Of a DNA stretch of 64,000 nt, positions 8,721-16,943 are shown in pieces. The position numbers were made by a program, and so were the translations under genes. This DNA comes from Roseiarcus sp963730555 (GTDB lineage Bacteria > Pseudomonadota > Alphaproteobacteria > Rhizobiales > Beijerinckiaceae): contig CAVSSS010000031.1 in assembly GCA_963730555.1 (NCBI GenBank), positions 186,001 to 250,000 of the forward strand, given 5' to 3'. How positions within the stretch are numbered: the first letter of the stretch is position 1; the number at the start of each line of letters is the position of its first letter. Under the pieces are notes generated by a model that was not told where the DNA came from, did no database searches, and saw nothing but the letters and a program-made list of their open reading frames with translations.

Positions 8721-8875
8721 GCCGCCAAGCGCGGAGTGTTTCGAGTTGACTCAGAACCGTCATTGCGAGCGGAGCGAAGCAATCCAGGAGTTGCCGGGCG
8801 CCCTGCGGCTCTTGATTGCTTCGTCGCCGGGCTCCTCGCAATGACGATAAAGGTCCGACGTGATCGCCGCGTGAG
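8702..8875. repeat. Palindromic intergenic repeat flanked by 20-bp direct repeats
   Basis: Between the LuxE-like and LuxC-like genes lies a long imperfect palindrome, with left arm beginning CGTCATTGCGAGCGGAGCGA (8758) and right arm ending CTCCTCGCAATGACG (8846). It resembles the dispersed palindromic repeats common in Rhizobiales genomes. It is flanked by two identical 20-mers, CGACGTGATCGCCGCGTGAG, at 8702-8721 and 8856-8875; the first carries the end and stop codon of the LuxE-like gene. A related repeat is seen at 39867-39976, and a degraded one near 35571. Confidence 0.75.
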
Positions 8876-8896
8876 TGGCGGAGCGGGGACAGATCC

Positions 8897-10123
8897 GTGA
8901 CCGACGTGCTCACCTATGGCGCCAGCGCGCGCGACGCGGCGGTTGAAGAGACCGCACTCTTAATGAAGCTCGACCAAGCTCGCCAACAGCTCGCGGCGCC
9001 GTTCGCGCCCGAGCGTGTCGAACTGATCGCGAGCGTCGCCGACACTCTCCTCGGCGCGAAGCGGTCAACCGCCTCTGGCCCAGCCGCCCATTTCGCCTTC
9101 TGGACTCGCCGCGCGGCGCTCATGAAGCTCGCGGCGAGTTTCGCGGCGCGCGTGCCGCAACACGCGCTGGTGCGACCCCGCGGCCTTGTCTTTCATCTGC
9201 CACCGCAGAATGTCGAGACGGTCTTTCTCTACTCCTGGACCCTCTCTTATCTCGCCGGCAACGCCAATATCGTGCGCCTGCCGCAAGCGATCAGCGCGCG
9301 CATGCGCGCCATTGTCGACCTCTTCCTCGAGCGGCTGGAAGCGCAGGGAGACGAGTCGCAATTGTTCGTTCACTACCCCTCGCAGGGCGACCTCGGCGCC
9401 AAGATCTCCGCGCGGAGCGACGCGCGCGTCGTCTGGGGCGGCGACGCCAAGGTCGCGCTGTTCGCCCCCCTGCCCTTACGGAACGGCGGAAAGTCGATCT
9501 GGTTCGGCGATCGCTTCTCGTTTTCGACGATCAATGGGGCCGCGCTCGACAAGCTGGACGAACCGGCCCTTCGGGCGCTCGCCAAAAAACTGCACAACGA
9601 TGTGTTCGTCTTCGACCAGATGGCGTGCTCGTCTCCGCATGCGCTCTATGTCGTCGGCGACGCGGCGAGGCATTCCGCCGGGGTCCGGCGCCTCCTCGAC
9701 GCATCCGCGCTCGAATGGACGATGGACGATCCAAAGGCCCATGTCGGGCACGCGATCGGCAAGATGACGGCCGCGTTCTACGCAGCGGGAACCGGACGCG
9801 CCTCGTCAGTCAGCTGGCAGAACACCAATCTGACCAGTGTCGTGGCGAGCGCGCCGGAGCGTCAGGATCTGCGGGTCGGCGGCGGGTTCCTCAGCGTCGT
9901 CTTCATCCGCTCGCTCGCCGAGGTGCCGAGCTTCATCCGGGAGAGCGACCAGACGATCACCTATTTCGGCTGGGAGCGCAGCGAGATCGAAGCGGCGGCC
10001 GCATCCCGGATCGGTCCGGGCGTGTCGCGCTGGGGCCCGATCGGGACGGCGCTCGACTTCGATTTCATCTGGGACGGCTACGACATCCCGTTCGAGCTGA
10101 CGCGGCTCATTCGCATCTCCTGA
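8897..10123 (+). CDS. LuxC-like acyl-CoA/acyl-protein reductase
   Basis: A 408-residue protein with GTG start at 8897. It has the LuxC family layout: an N-terminal region, PPQNVETVFLYSW with AGNANIVRLP (nucleotide-binding region of this aldehyde-dehydrogenase relative), and the catalytic-cysteine block VFDQMACSSPHALYV. The C-terminal part contains ITYFGW and RWGPIGTALDFDFIWDGYDI. LuxC reduces an acyl thioester to the aldehyde with NADPH. With the LuxE-like protein and the ligase it should make a fatty or hydroxy-acyl aldehyde, whose later use here (envelope decoration, signal, lipid) is unknown. It is shorter than luminous LuxC (about 480). Confidence 0.82.
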   Translation: MTDVLTYGASARDAAVEETALLMKLDQARQQLAAPFAPERVELIASVADTLLGAKRSTASGPAAHFAFWTRRAALMKLAASFAARVPQHALVRPRGLVFHLPPQNVETVFLYSWTLSYLAGNANIVRLPQAISARMRAIVDLFLERLEAQGDESQLFVHYPSQGDLGAKISARSDARVVWGGDAKVALFAPLPLRNGGKSIWFGDRFSFSTINGAALDKLDEPALRALAKKLHNDVFVFDQMACSSPHALYVVGDAARHSAGVRRLLDASALEWTMDDPKAHVGHAIGKMTAAFYAAGTGRASSVSWQNTNLTSVVASAPERQDLRVGGGFLSVVFIRSLAEVPSFIRESDQTITYFGWERSEIEAAAASRIGPGVSRWGPIGTALDFDFIWDGYDIPFELTRLIRIS

Positions 10124-10130
10124 ACGGCCC

Positions 10131-10693
10131 CTACTGGCGTAGGATCAGCATGCCCTCGCGCTGCTCGACGCTCGTCAGCCGCTTGAGAAAGCCTTCCCCG
10201 AGCAGGTTCACTTCGCCCGCCTCGGGCGCGAGAATGAGAGCCTCGACATCGTTCATATAGAGGCCGTCAAGGCTCAGGCTTCTCAGGATCGTCGGGTAAG
10301 CGGTCGACAGGCCGTTCGCGGTCTGCATCACGCGCTTGCGTCCCCCTGAGGGACTCAGGCCCAAAAGCCTGGCGGTGGAAGCGGAGACGCAAACCTCGCT
10401 GGCGCCCGTGTCGACAAGCATCCGCACCGGAACCCCGTTGATCAAGACTTCCGCCGCGTATTGGCCGCGCTGGTCGGCCTCGAGTGAGGCCTCCCGATAG
10501 CCGGACGATTGGCGCTGAGCCGGCTCCGGCGGGGCGCCTCGGTCGGAGCGCTCTCCGTCGCGCGAGCGGCGGAAGCAGGCTGAGGCCCCGGCAATCGATC
10601 CAGGAGAAAGGACGACCCGAGCAGCGCCAGCGCCACGCCGACCGTCGCAAAAAAAATCGCGCGTCCTAACATCGCCGCTCCGCCCGGCGCCAT
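10131..10693 (-). CDS. Membrane-anchored retropepsin-like aspartic protease (TIGR02281 type), frameshifted linker
   Basis: The C-terminal 100 residues form a retropepsin-like domain with active-site LVDTGASEV and the later VEALIL...LLGEGFL block, as in the clan AA proteases (TIGR02281) common in alphaproteobacteria. In another frame, upstream, is one transmembrane segment (MLGRAIFFATVGVALALLGSSF) and a Pro/Ala/Arg linker. The two parts join at about 10480-10560 only if one base is added or removed: the protease frame reads upstream as SSGYREASLEADQRGQYAAEVLINGV. The product would be an inner-membrane protein with a periplasmic protease domain. Start chosen at MAPGG (10693); MLGRAI (10672) is an alternative. 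Confidence 0.65.
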
Positions 10694-10804
10694 GCGTGCT
10701 TCGCCGGCCCGGCCCTCAAAGCATGACGGCGAGACGCGAAAATCCGGTGAATCGATTAGAGCGAGTTGCTCTTGGATTGAGGCCGGCTCCGACCACAATC
10801 TATT

Positions 10805-10894
10805 GCAGAAAATTACGCGCTCGCCGGAGGGACGGGCGAAACGCTCCTGTTCAAGGGAGACGATTTCGCCCTGACCGACATTCGCGCCGCGTAA
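10805..10894 (+). pseudogene. C-terminal remnant of a VapC-like PIN toxin
   Basis: Thirty codons ending in TAA at 10892 read AENYALAGGTGETLLFKGDD followed by FALTDIRAA. This matches the last strand and helix of VapC-family PIN-domain toxins (typically ALA..GEPLLFKGNDF..TD). Nothing upstream in frame encodes the acidic PIN active site and no antitoxin is present, so it is a relic. Confidence 0.45.
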
Positions 10895-10940
10895 GCGCCC
10901 CCGCGCGGCGTCTGTCAGCCGATAGCAATCAAAAAACCCG

Positions 10941-11753
10941 TCACGCCGCGTCGTGAAGGATCACGCCAAGCGTGAACCGTTCGCCGCTTTTGATGCGGCT
11001 CACGCCATGGCGCAGATTGACCCGATAAGTCCCGCGCGTCCCCTGCACCGGGCGCTCGCGCACCGCGAAGATCACGCCGTCGCCTTGGCGGAGGGGCACG
11101 ACCTCGGCGCGCGACTGCATGCGCGGGCGCTGCTCGGTCAGAACGAATTCGCCGCCGTCAAAATTGCGCTGGGGCTCGGAGAGCAGGATCGCGACCTGCA
11201 GCGGAAAGAGGTGCTCGCCGTACACGTCCTGATGCAGGCAATTGTAATCGCCGGGCCCATAACGCAGCAGGAGCGGCGTCGGGCGCGTCTGACCCGCCTC
11301 GCAGCAGCGCGCGAGGAACGCGTCGTGCTCGGCTGGATAGCAAACAGAAACGCCCATCGCTTCATTCCACCGGTCCGCAATTGGCGCGAGCCGCGAATAG
11401 AAGCCCCGGCGAAGCGCGACGATCAGCTCCGGCAGCGGATAGGCGAAATATTTGTACTCGCCTCGGCCAAAGCCGTGCTTCGCCATCACGATTCGCGAGC
11501 GGAAGCGGGAGTCGTCGGGATAGAGCGCCGCCAACGCGCGACAGATCTCCGGCGAGATGAGTTTCGGCGCGACCGCGCAACCGAAGGCGTCGAGGTCGCG
11601 CTCGATCGTAGGCCAATCGAGGGCGCCGATCGTGGCCTCGATGGGCGCGCCCTCATCCGGCCCTTCGGGCCACCTTCTCCCCGAGGGAGAAGGGTTTCGC
11701 CCCCTCTCCCTCGAGGAGAGGGTTGGGGTGAGGGCTTGGGCTCGCGCCTTCAT
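10941..11753 (-). CDS. 2OG-Fe(II) oxygenase paired with Ada
   Basis: The protein begins at ATG 11751-11753, overlapping the TGA of ada (TGATG), and has 270 residues. The iron ligands are visible as H-x-D in NCLHQDVYGEHLFPLQ and a distal His in NLRHGVSRI, with the 2-oxoglutarate-binding Arg downstream (SGERFTLGVILHD). It is a non-haem dioxygenase that hydroxylates a protein or repairs a base. Translational coupling to Ada suggests a role in the alkylation response, though it is not a canonical AlkB. Odd feature: residues about 8-35 (ALTPTLSSRERGRNPSPSG...) are encoded by a palindromic intergenic repeat, so the N-terminus is probably an in-frame insertion without enzymatic role. Confidence 0.78.
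   Translation of the reverse strand: MKARAQALTPTLSSRERGRNPSPSGRRWPEGPDEGAPIEATIGALDWPTIERDLDAFGCAVAPKLISPEICRALAALYPDDSRFRSRIVMAKHGFGRGEYKYFAYPLPELIVALRRGFYSRLAPIADRWNEAMGVSVCYPAEHDAFLARCCEAGQTRPTPLLLRYGPGDYNCLHQDVYGEHLFPLQVAILLSEPQRNFDGGEFVLTEQRPRMQSRAEVVPLRQGDGVIFAVRERPVQGTRGTYRVNLRHGVSRIKSGERFTLGVILHDAA
11651..11734. repeat. Palindromic interspersed repeat inside a coding frame
   Basis: The block from CCCTCATCCGGCCCTTCGGG through CCTCGAGGAGAGGGTTGGGG is a composite of short palindromes (CGGCCCTTCGGGCC, CTTCTCCC/GGGAGAAG, CCCTCTCC/GGAGAGGG). It matches a repeat type that is usually intergenic in Rhizobiales. Here it is translated as part of the 2OG oxygenase N-terminus. Confidence 0.65.
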
Positions 11754-12841
11754 CACGCGGCCTCCCGATCGAGGAGCTTGCGCTTGCGCTCGACGCCCCA
11801 GCGATAGCCGGAGACGTCGCCGTCGGTGCGCACGACGCGATGACAGGGAATCGCGACCGCAAGCGGGTTGGCGCCGCAGGCTTGCGCCACCGCGCGCACG
11901 GCTTTCGGCTGGCCGATTGCGCGCGCAATCTCCTTGTAGGTCGCCGTCTCGCCGGGGGGTATGGCGCGCAGAGCGGCCCATACCTTTTGCTGGAACGCGG
12001 TGCCGCGGATGTCGAGCGGGAGATCCAGACGCTGACCCGGCGCCTCGACGAGGCCAACGACCTCAGCGACCATGCGCTCGAATCCGGCGTCGCCGCCTTC
12101 GAACTCCGCATTCGGAAACCGGTCCTGCAATTCGCGCACCAGCGCATCCGGATCGTCGCCCAGCGTTATGGCGCAAACGCCCTTTTTGGTGGCGGCGACC
12201 AGCACCGCGCCGAGCGACGCCTGCCCGACCGCGAAGCGAATGACGGCCCCCACGCCGCCGCGCTTGACCGCGCTCGGGGTCATGCCAAGCCGAGCCGCCG
12301 TGCTTTCGTAGAAGCGGCTCGAAGAGTTGAAGCCTGCGTCATAGATCGCCTCGGTGACCGTCTCCGCCGTGAGCAGATTGTCGGCCGCGCGGCGCGCCTG
12401 CGTTTGAGCCGCATAGGCCTTCGGCGTCACGCCGGTGATCGCCTTGAAGACGCGGTGGAAGTGGTGCGGGCTCAAGCCCGCGCCCGCGGCAAGCTCGGCA
12501 AGCTTGGGCGCCTCGTCCGCCTGCTCAATCCGTTCGCAAGCCCGCTTGACCGCCTCGACTTGCGGATCGGGCGCGCCGAGCCTATGGGGCCGGCAGCGCT
12601 TGCAGGCGCGATAGCCCGCGTTCTCGGCCTCTGCGACAGTCGAAAAGAAAGAAACGTTCTCCCTCTTCGCCGGTCGCGAGGCGCAGCTCGGCCTGCAATA
12701 GACGCCGGTCGTGCGCACGGCGAAGCAGAACTTGCCGTCGAATGCGGGATCGCGGCGCTTGACCGCCTGCCAGCGCTCCTCGTCGCGAGCCGGCGCCCGT
12801 GCGGCGCCGGCGTGGGCGGTTTCGGTCATGGGCATAGACAT
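11753..12841 (-). CDS. ada: Ada: methylphosphotriester/O6-methylguanine-DNA methyltransferase and regulator
   Basis: A 362-residue three-part Ada. The N-terminal zinc domain has the four-cysteine arrangement FCFAVRTTGVYCRPSCASR and CKRCRP (metal-bound Cys that accepts methyl groups from phosphotriesters). The AraC-type helix-turn-helix region follows (SPHHFHRVFKAITGVTPKAY, about 125-200). The C-terminal alkyltransferase domain carries the acceptor motif IPCHRVVR and GYRWG. It repairs methylated DNA suicidally and, when methylated, activates repair genes. Here it is translationally coupled to the 2OG-Fe(II) oxygenase, so it probably autoregulates both. The domain order and length are normal for bifunctional Ada. 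Confidence 0.93.
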   Translation of the reverse strand: MSMPMTETAHAGAARAPARDEERWQAVKRRDPAFDGKFCFAVRTTGVYCRPSCASRPAKRENVSFFSTVAEAENAGYRACKRCRPHRLGAPDPQVEAVKRACERIEQADEAPKLAELAAGAGLSPHHFHRVFKAITGVTPKAYAAQTQARRAADNLLTAETVTEAIYDAGFNSSSRFYESTAARLGMTPSAVKRGGVGAVIRFAVGQASLGAVLVAATKKGVCAITLGDDPDALVRELQDRFPNAEFEGGDAGFERMVAEVVGLVEAPGQRLDLPLDIRGTAFQQKVWAALRAIPPGETATYKEIARAIGQPKAVRAVAQACGANPLAVAIPCHRVVRTDGDVSGYRWGVERKRKLLDREAA

Positions 12842-12937
12842 AAGCAGGGCTCCGGGGTTTGTCTTGTTCCCCGTCTATGCCGATCCATAAGCCGCCGAAC
12901 TCCGGTCCTTGCGGTGCAATTCCTGAACCTCCGGCCC

Positions 12938-13819
12938 TCAAGGCGTCTGGGCATGGAAGGCGCGGCCGAACTCGAAGATGGTGTCGGCCATCGCCTGAAC
13001 CGGCGCGCTCGGCCGGCCGAGCGCTGGGACGACGACGAATTCCGTCTCGCCGAGCGGCGGCAGTCCGGCCTCAAGACCGACGGCGACCGTTCCTTCCGCC
13101 TTCAGACGCGCCGATTGCGCGCCGACGCCCAGGCCGCCAAGAACAGCGCCGACCAGGCCGGAAAGCGAACCGCAAGTGCAGGCGATGCGCCAGGAGACAT
13201 TCGACTTCTCGAGCGCCGCGAGAACCGCCTCCCGGGTGATGCTGCGCGGCGGGTAGAGAACGAGGGGCAGCGCCCGCTCAGGATCACGCCGCCAGTCCGG
13301 CGCCGCGATCCAGACCATCTCTTCCCGCCAGACCGTGTGGCCGCGCCCGTCGCCTGCCCGCCGCTTGGCGAAAATGAGATCGAGCGCGCCCTCATCCATG
13401 CCTGAATAGAGATCGGCGGCGAGCCCGACCGTCATCTCGATGTCGACGCCAGCATGCCTGGACGAGAACGCCCGCAGTACCTGCGGTAACAGGCTCGACA
13501 GCGCGAAATCCTCCGAGGCGCCAAAGCGGACGCGGCCCCTGAGCTCCGCGTTGGAGAAATAGCGCTCGGCCCGGGAATAGGCGGCGAGAATCTCGCCGGC
13601 GAGCACGGTCAAAGCCTGCCCGTCGACGGTCAGCGACACCTTGTGCGTGTCGCGATCGAACAGACGCCGGCGCGTCTCCGCTTCGAGCCGGCGCACCTGC
13701 TGACTCACCGTCGACTGGCGCACGCCGCGCCGCCGCGCGGCTTCCGAGAAGGACCCGGTCTCGGCGACGGCCAGGAAGGTCACGAGCAGGTCCGGATCGT
13801 AGGTGTCTGTCATCACCAC
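12938..13819 (-). CDS. LysR family transcriptional regulator
   Basis: About 290 residues. The N-terminal winged helix-turn-helix is clear (LLVTFLAVAETGSFSEAARR, then RQSTVSQQVRRLEAE), followed by the two-lobed effector domain with the typical LVLYPPRS and GLGVGAQSA segments. The ORF starts at 13819, but MTDTYDPDLL two codons later is a better fit. It is divergent from the BASS-type transporter gene, with start codons only a few bases apart, so it very probably controls that transporter. The effector is unknown. So little space remains for promoters that one annotated start is probably too far upstream. Confidence 0.88.
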   Translation of the reverse strand: MVMTDTYDPDLLVTFLAVAETGSFSEAARRRGVRQSTVSQQVRRLEAETRRRLFDRDTHKVSLTVDGQALTVLAGEILAAYSRAERYFSNAELRGRVRFGASEDFALSSLLPQVLRAFSSRHAGVDIEMTVGLAADLYSGMDEGALDLIFAKRRAGDGRGHTVWREEMVWIAAPDWRRDPERALPLVLYPPRSITREAVLAALEKSNVSWRIACTCGSLSGLVGAVLGGLGVGAQSARLKAEGTVAVGLEAGLPPLGETEFVVVPALGRPSAPVQAMADTIFEFGRAFHAQTP

Positions 13820-13821
13820 GG

Positions 13822-14922
13822 ATGATAACTGAAACCATGGAGAACGTCATTCCGAATGAGCGTCAGACGAGGCATATTTTGCCGATCATGCGCCATAGTC
13901 TCTCTCGCATCGCGCCCGACACTTTCACCATGCTGCTCGTCGCGACGGTCGTGTTGGCGAGCATGGCGCCGCCAACGGCTGCGTTCGAGACGCCGGTCAG
14001 GATCGCGACCGACGTCGCGATCGCCTTCATGTTCTTTCTCTATGGCGTGCGTCTGGCGACGGCGCATGTGATTGCGGGCGTCGCGCATTGGCGCCTCCAC
14101 GCATTGGTGCTCGCGTCCACTTTCGTGATGTTCCCGCTCGTCGGCCTCCTTCTTTTTCATATTGTGCCGCAATGGCTCGTGCCCGGCCCGCTGGCTTTGG
14201 GCATGCTCTATCTGTGTCTTCTGCCTTCGACGATCCAATCCTCGCTCGCCTTCACTTCAATCGCCGGCGGCAACGTTCCCGCGGCCATGTGCTCGGCGAC
14301 ACTGTCGAGCCTGGTGGGCACGGTGGCGACGCCGCTCCTTGTCGCAACGTTTGCCTCCGTGCGCGGCGGCGCGCCGGCCGCCGACGCCATCCGCGAGATC
14401 GGCCTTCTCCTGGTCGCGCCCTTGCTGGCGGGACAATGCTTGCGCCCGTGGATCGGCGGCTTCGTTGCGCGCCACAAGGCGCTCCTCTCCGCGACCGATC
14501 GCGGCTCGATCCTGCTCGTGGTATATGGCGCTTTCGGCCACGCAGTCAGCGCTGGGCTTTGGCGCGCGCTGCCGGTAAGCGGCTTCGCAATCATGATCGT
14601 CATCGAGGCTCTGGTTCTGGCCTTCATGCTCTTCGCCACCCGCTTCGCCGCGAAGACTCTGGGCTTCGACCGCGAGGACACGATCGCCATCGTCTTCTGC
14701 GGATCGAAGAAAGTTCTCGCGGCCGGCGTGCCGATGGCCGGGGTGCTGTTCCCCGGTCCCGACCTCGGCATGATCCTCCTGCCGACCATGCTCTTCCATC
14801 AGATGCAGCTCATGGTCTGCGCGGTGCTGGCGCGGCGTTGGGCTCAGGAAGGGAAGGCCGAGGCGGAAGCGCGGCCCGAGGCTCTCGCGCCGCCGCTTGG
14901 GGCCATGAAGCCCGCGCGCTGA
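13822..14922 (+). CDS. Bile acid:sodium symporter (BASS, YfeH-like) family transporter
   Basis: A 366-residue integral membrane protein with about ten hydrophobic segments (for example FTMLLVATVVLASMAPP and IATDVAIAFMFFLYGVRL). It carries the family blocks YLCLLPSTIQSSLAFTSIAGGN and CGSKKVLAAGVPMAGVLFPG. These define the BASS superfamily branch related to E. coli YfeH and plant SBF proteins, which co-transports organic anions with sodium. The substrate is unknown. The gene diverges from a LysR regulator. Met23 (MRHSLSRIAPDTF, at 13888) is a plausible true start because it begins just before the first membrane span and leaves room for a promoter. Confidence 0.85.
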   Translation: MITETMENVIPNERQTRHILPIMRHSLSRIAPDTFTMLLVATVVLASMAPPTAAFETPVRIATDVAIAFMFFLYGVRLATAHVIAGVAHWRLHALVLASTFVMFPLVGLLLFHIVPQWLVPGPLALGMLYLCLLPSTIQSSLAFTSIAGGNVPAAMCSATLSSLVGTVATPLLVATFASVRGGAPAADAIREIGLLLVAPLLAGQCLRPWIGGFVARHKALLSATDRGSILLVVYGAFGHAVSAGLWRALPVSGFAIMIVIEALVLAFMLFATRFAAKTLGFDREDTIAIVFCGSKKVLAAGVPMAGVLFPGPDLGMILLPTMLFHQMQLMVCAVLARRWAQEGKAEAEARPEALAPPLGAMKPAR

Positions 14923-15242
14923 GAGCGCGCCACGGCGGTTGGGACCGGGACCCCGCGCGCGCCGGCGTAACTGCCGTGACGCGCCCTGGGTGTCCGCGGT
15001 CTGTCGGTCAAAGCTTGGTCGTACCGCCACGCCGCGGCCCTCCCAGCTGCAAGCGCCAGCTCAATCTGTCGCGGAGGACAAGGCGATCGAGGAGCTGAAC
15101 GCGGGAGGAAATTGCCGCTCGCGCGCCTGGTTGGTCGCCAAAGCGCTGCATGGTCAGAAGTGACATCTTTCCGATCCGCCGCTATGATCGGCCGCGAGCG
15201 CGGGCCGGCGTGGATTTCGAATCCACCGCGGGCGAGGTGCTT
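14923..15242. other. Intergenic region before the porin gene
   Basis: A stretch of about 320 bases with no convincing gene. A short open frame reading ELNAGGNCRSRAWLVAKALHG ends near 15160, but it has no ribosome site or recognised family. The porin promoter should lie in the last 100 bases; I see no clear consensus. Confidence 0.4.
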
Positions 15243-16781
15243 ATGAAGACATTCGGCGTTCTGGCATTTGCGATCGCCGGCGTTGGCGCGGCCCGCGCCG
15301 CCGATCTGCCGACCACGAAGCCGCCGCCTGCGGCGTCGCCAGTGAGCTGCTTTGCGAGCTTCTGGACTTGGCTGGATTCGACTTCCGCGGATTGCCCGGT
15401 CAGCTACGCGGGCTTTACCGTCTTTGGGACCCTCGACTGGGGCATGGGCTACGAGTCCAACGGCGCGGATTACAACGCGGCGTATACCAACAACGTCGCG
15501 AATATTATCACCAAACAGAGCAACGGCGCCAAATGGGTGCAGACACCGAACGGCCTCGGCCAGTCGGTCGTCGGCGTCAATATGGAGGAGCCGATCGGAT
15601 ATGGCTGGTCGCTCATCGGCACATGGGAAATGGGATTCAACCCGTATTATGGCTACCTGGCCGACGCTGAGCGCTCGATGGTCCAGAATAATGGCAAGGC
15701 GCTAAGTCTTCAGAACGCGAATGGCGATTCGAGCCGCAGTGGGGAATGGGACAACGGGGAAGGGTTCATCGGCGTCAGCAACAAGACTTACGGCACGCTG
15801 ACCGTCGGTCGCGTGAATACGCTGTCGCTTGACGGCCTCATCGTCTACGATCCGATGAGCGCCGCCTATGCGTTTTCGCCGTTCGGTTTTACCGGGTCCT
15901 TCGCCGGCTTTGGCGACACCGAGGCCGCTCGGGCCAATACGGCAGTCAAGTATCAACTCGACTTCATGAATTTCCGCGGGGCGGGCTTGGTGCAGTGGGG
16001 CGGCTATAACCAGGGCAATGCCACCACTGGCATGTATCAGGGCCAGATCGGCGCCGACTTCGCCAATGTTTTCGGCGGCGTCCTATCGTTGGACGGCATT
16101 GGCAGTGACTCCAAGGACACAGTCCTTCCAAGCACCTTCACTGGGACCTGCGCCCTCATAAAGAACGGCCCCTTTGCGGGCCAGACCGGCTGCAGCGACG
16201 GCGTCCCGATGTTTTACAGCAACACCGACCTGAAGGCGACGCTGTCGAATAACACCGGCTTTCTGCTGCTCGCCAGGTACAAGTGGGGACCTGCGACCCT
16301 CTACGGCGGCTACGGATGGATCAAGCAGGCAAACCCGAGCGACGATTATCTGAATGGCTTCAAAACAATCGGTCGCTGGAGCGTTCCCGCAACGATCCCT
16401 TCGACTATCCCCGGGGCAGCGACCCTCTTTCCGACCCAATGGACCATCGACAACGCTTACACCATCAACAGGATCGCTCCCTACTTCTGGTTTGGGGCCA
16501 AATATGCGATCAACTCGCAGCTCGACGTGACCGGCGCCTTTTATTACCTCTCACAGAACGACTACTCCACGTCGCTCTGCACCGGGACCGGCATTCACAC
16601 CAGCAGCGGCTCCTGCTCAGGCTCAGAAGACTTCCTTTCCTTCCTGATCGATTACCGGCCAGTCAAGCGCGTCGATCTCTATGCGGGCGTCATGCTCTCG
16701 AACGTGTACGGCGGCCTCGCGAGCGGCTACCAGCAGGTCCAGACGATCAACCCGACGGCCGGGCTTCGCGTCAAATTCTGA
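15243..16781 (+). CDS. Outer-membrane porin
   Basis: The likely start is ATG 15243 (MKTFGVLAFAIAGVGAARA), giving a 20-residue signal peptide cleaved before ADLPTTKPPPA, and about 512 residues overall. The mature protein is rich in Tyr, Gly, Asn and Trp, has alternating beta-strand character (FTVFGTLDWGMGYES, LLLARYKWGPATLYGGYGW) and ends in phenylalanine (LRVKF), as outer-membrane barrels do. Two cysteine pairs (GTCALIKNG...TGCSDG and SLCTGTG...GSCSG) may staple extracellular loops. It matches the porin family widespread in Hyphomicrobiales and would form a diffusion channel. An in-frame upstream ATG (15150) lacks signal-peptide character directly after it, so it was not chosen. Confidence 0.88.
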   Translation: MKTFGVLAFAIAGVGAARAADLPTTKPPPAASPVSCFASFWTWLDSTSADCPVSYAGFTVFGTLDWGMGYESNGADYNAAYTNNVANIITKQSNGAKWVQTPNGLGQSVVGVNMEEPIGYGWSLIGTWEMGFNPYYGYLADAERSMVQNNGKALSLQNANGDSSRSGEWDNGEGFIGVSNKTYGTLTVGRVNTLSLDGLIVYDPMSAAYAFSPFGFTGSFAGFGDTEAARANTAVKYQLDFMNFRGAGLVQWGGYNQGNATTGMYQGQIGADFANVFGGVLSLDGIGSDSKDTVLPSTFTGTCALIKNGPFAGQTGCSDGVPMFYSNTDLKATLSNNTGFLLLARYKWGPATLYGGYGWIKQANPSDDYLNGFKTIGRWSVPATIPSTIPGAATLFPTQWTIDNAYTINRIAPYFWFGAKYAINSQLDVTGAFYYLSQNDYSTSLCTGTGIHTSSGSCSGSEDFLSFLIDYRPVKRVDLYAGVMLSNVYGGLASGYQQVQTINPTAGLRVKF

Positions 16782-16943
16782 CCCGCCCAATCATGGTCGA
16801 TCGCTCTTGGCCGCCTCCGCCGCCTGATCGGCCGTGGCGGCCAAGAGCGTGCCGCCGCGCGCGAAGGCGGCAACGGCTGGATGGCGCGCGCCATCGCAGT
16901 TGGATTTGACCCTCGTAGAGAAGTGTTGCGCGAAGGCGTTATT

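Noticed and set aside
4851..10123. A bioluminescence operon
   Set aside because: LuxC- and LuxE-like genes are present, but there is no luciferase (luxAB), luxD or luxG.
11840..13405. A 521-codon plus-strand frame across ada and the LysR gene
   Set aside because: It spans two well-supported genes on the other strand; the residue bias is that of a GC-rich shadow.
14939..15163. Small ORF (74 codons) before the porin
   Set aside because: It has no ribosome site or family; only the last 20 residues look protein-like, which is not enough.
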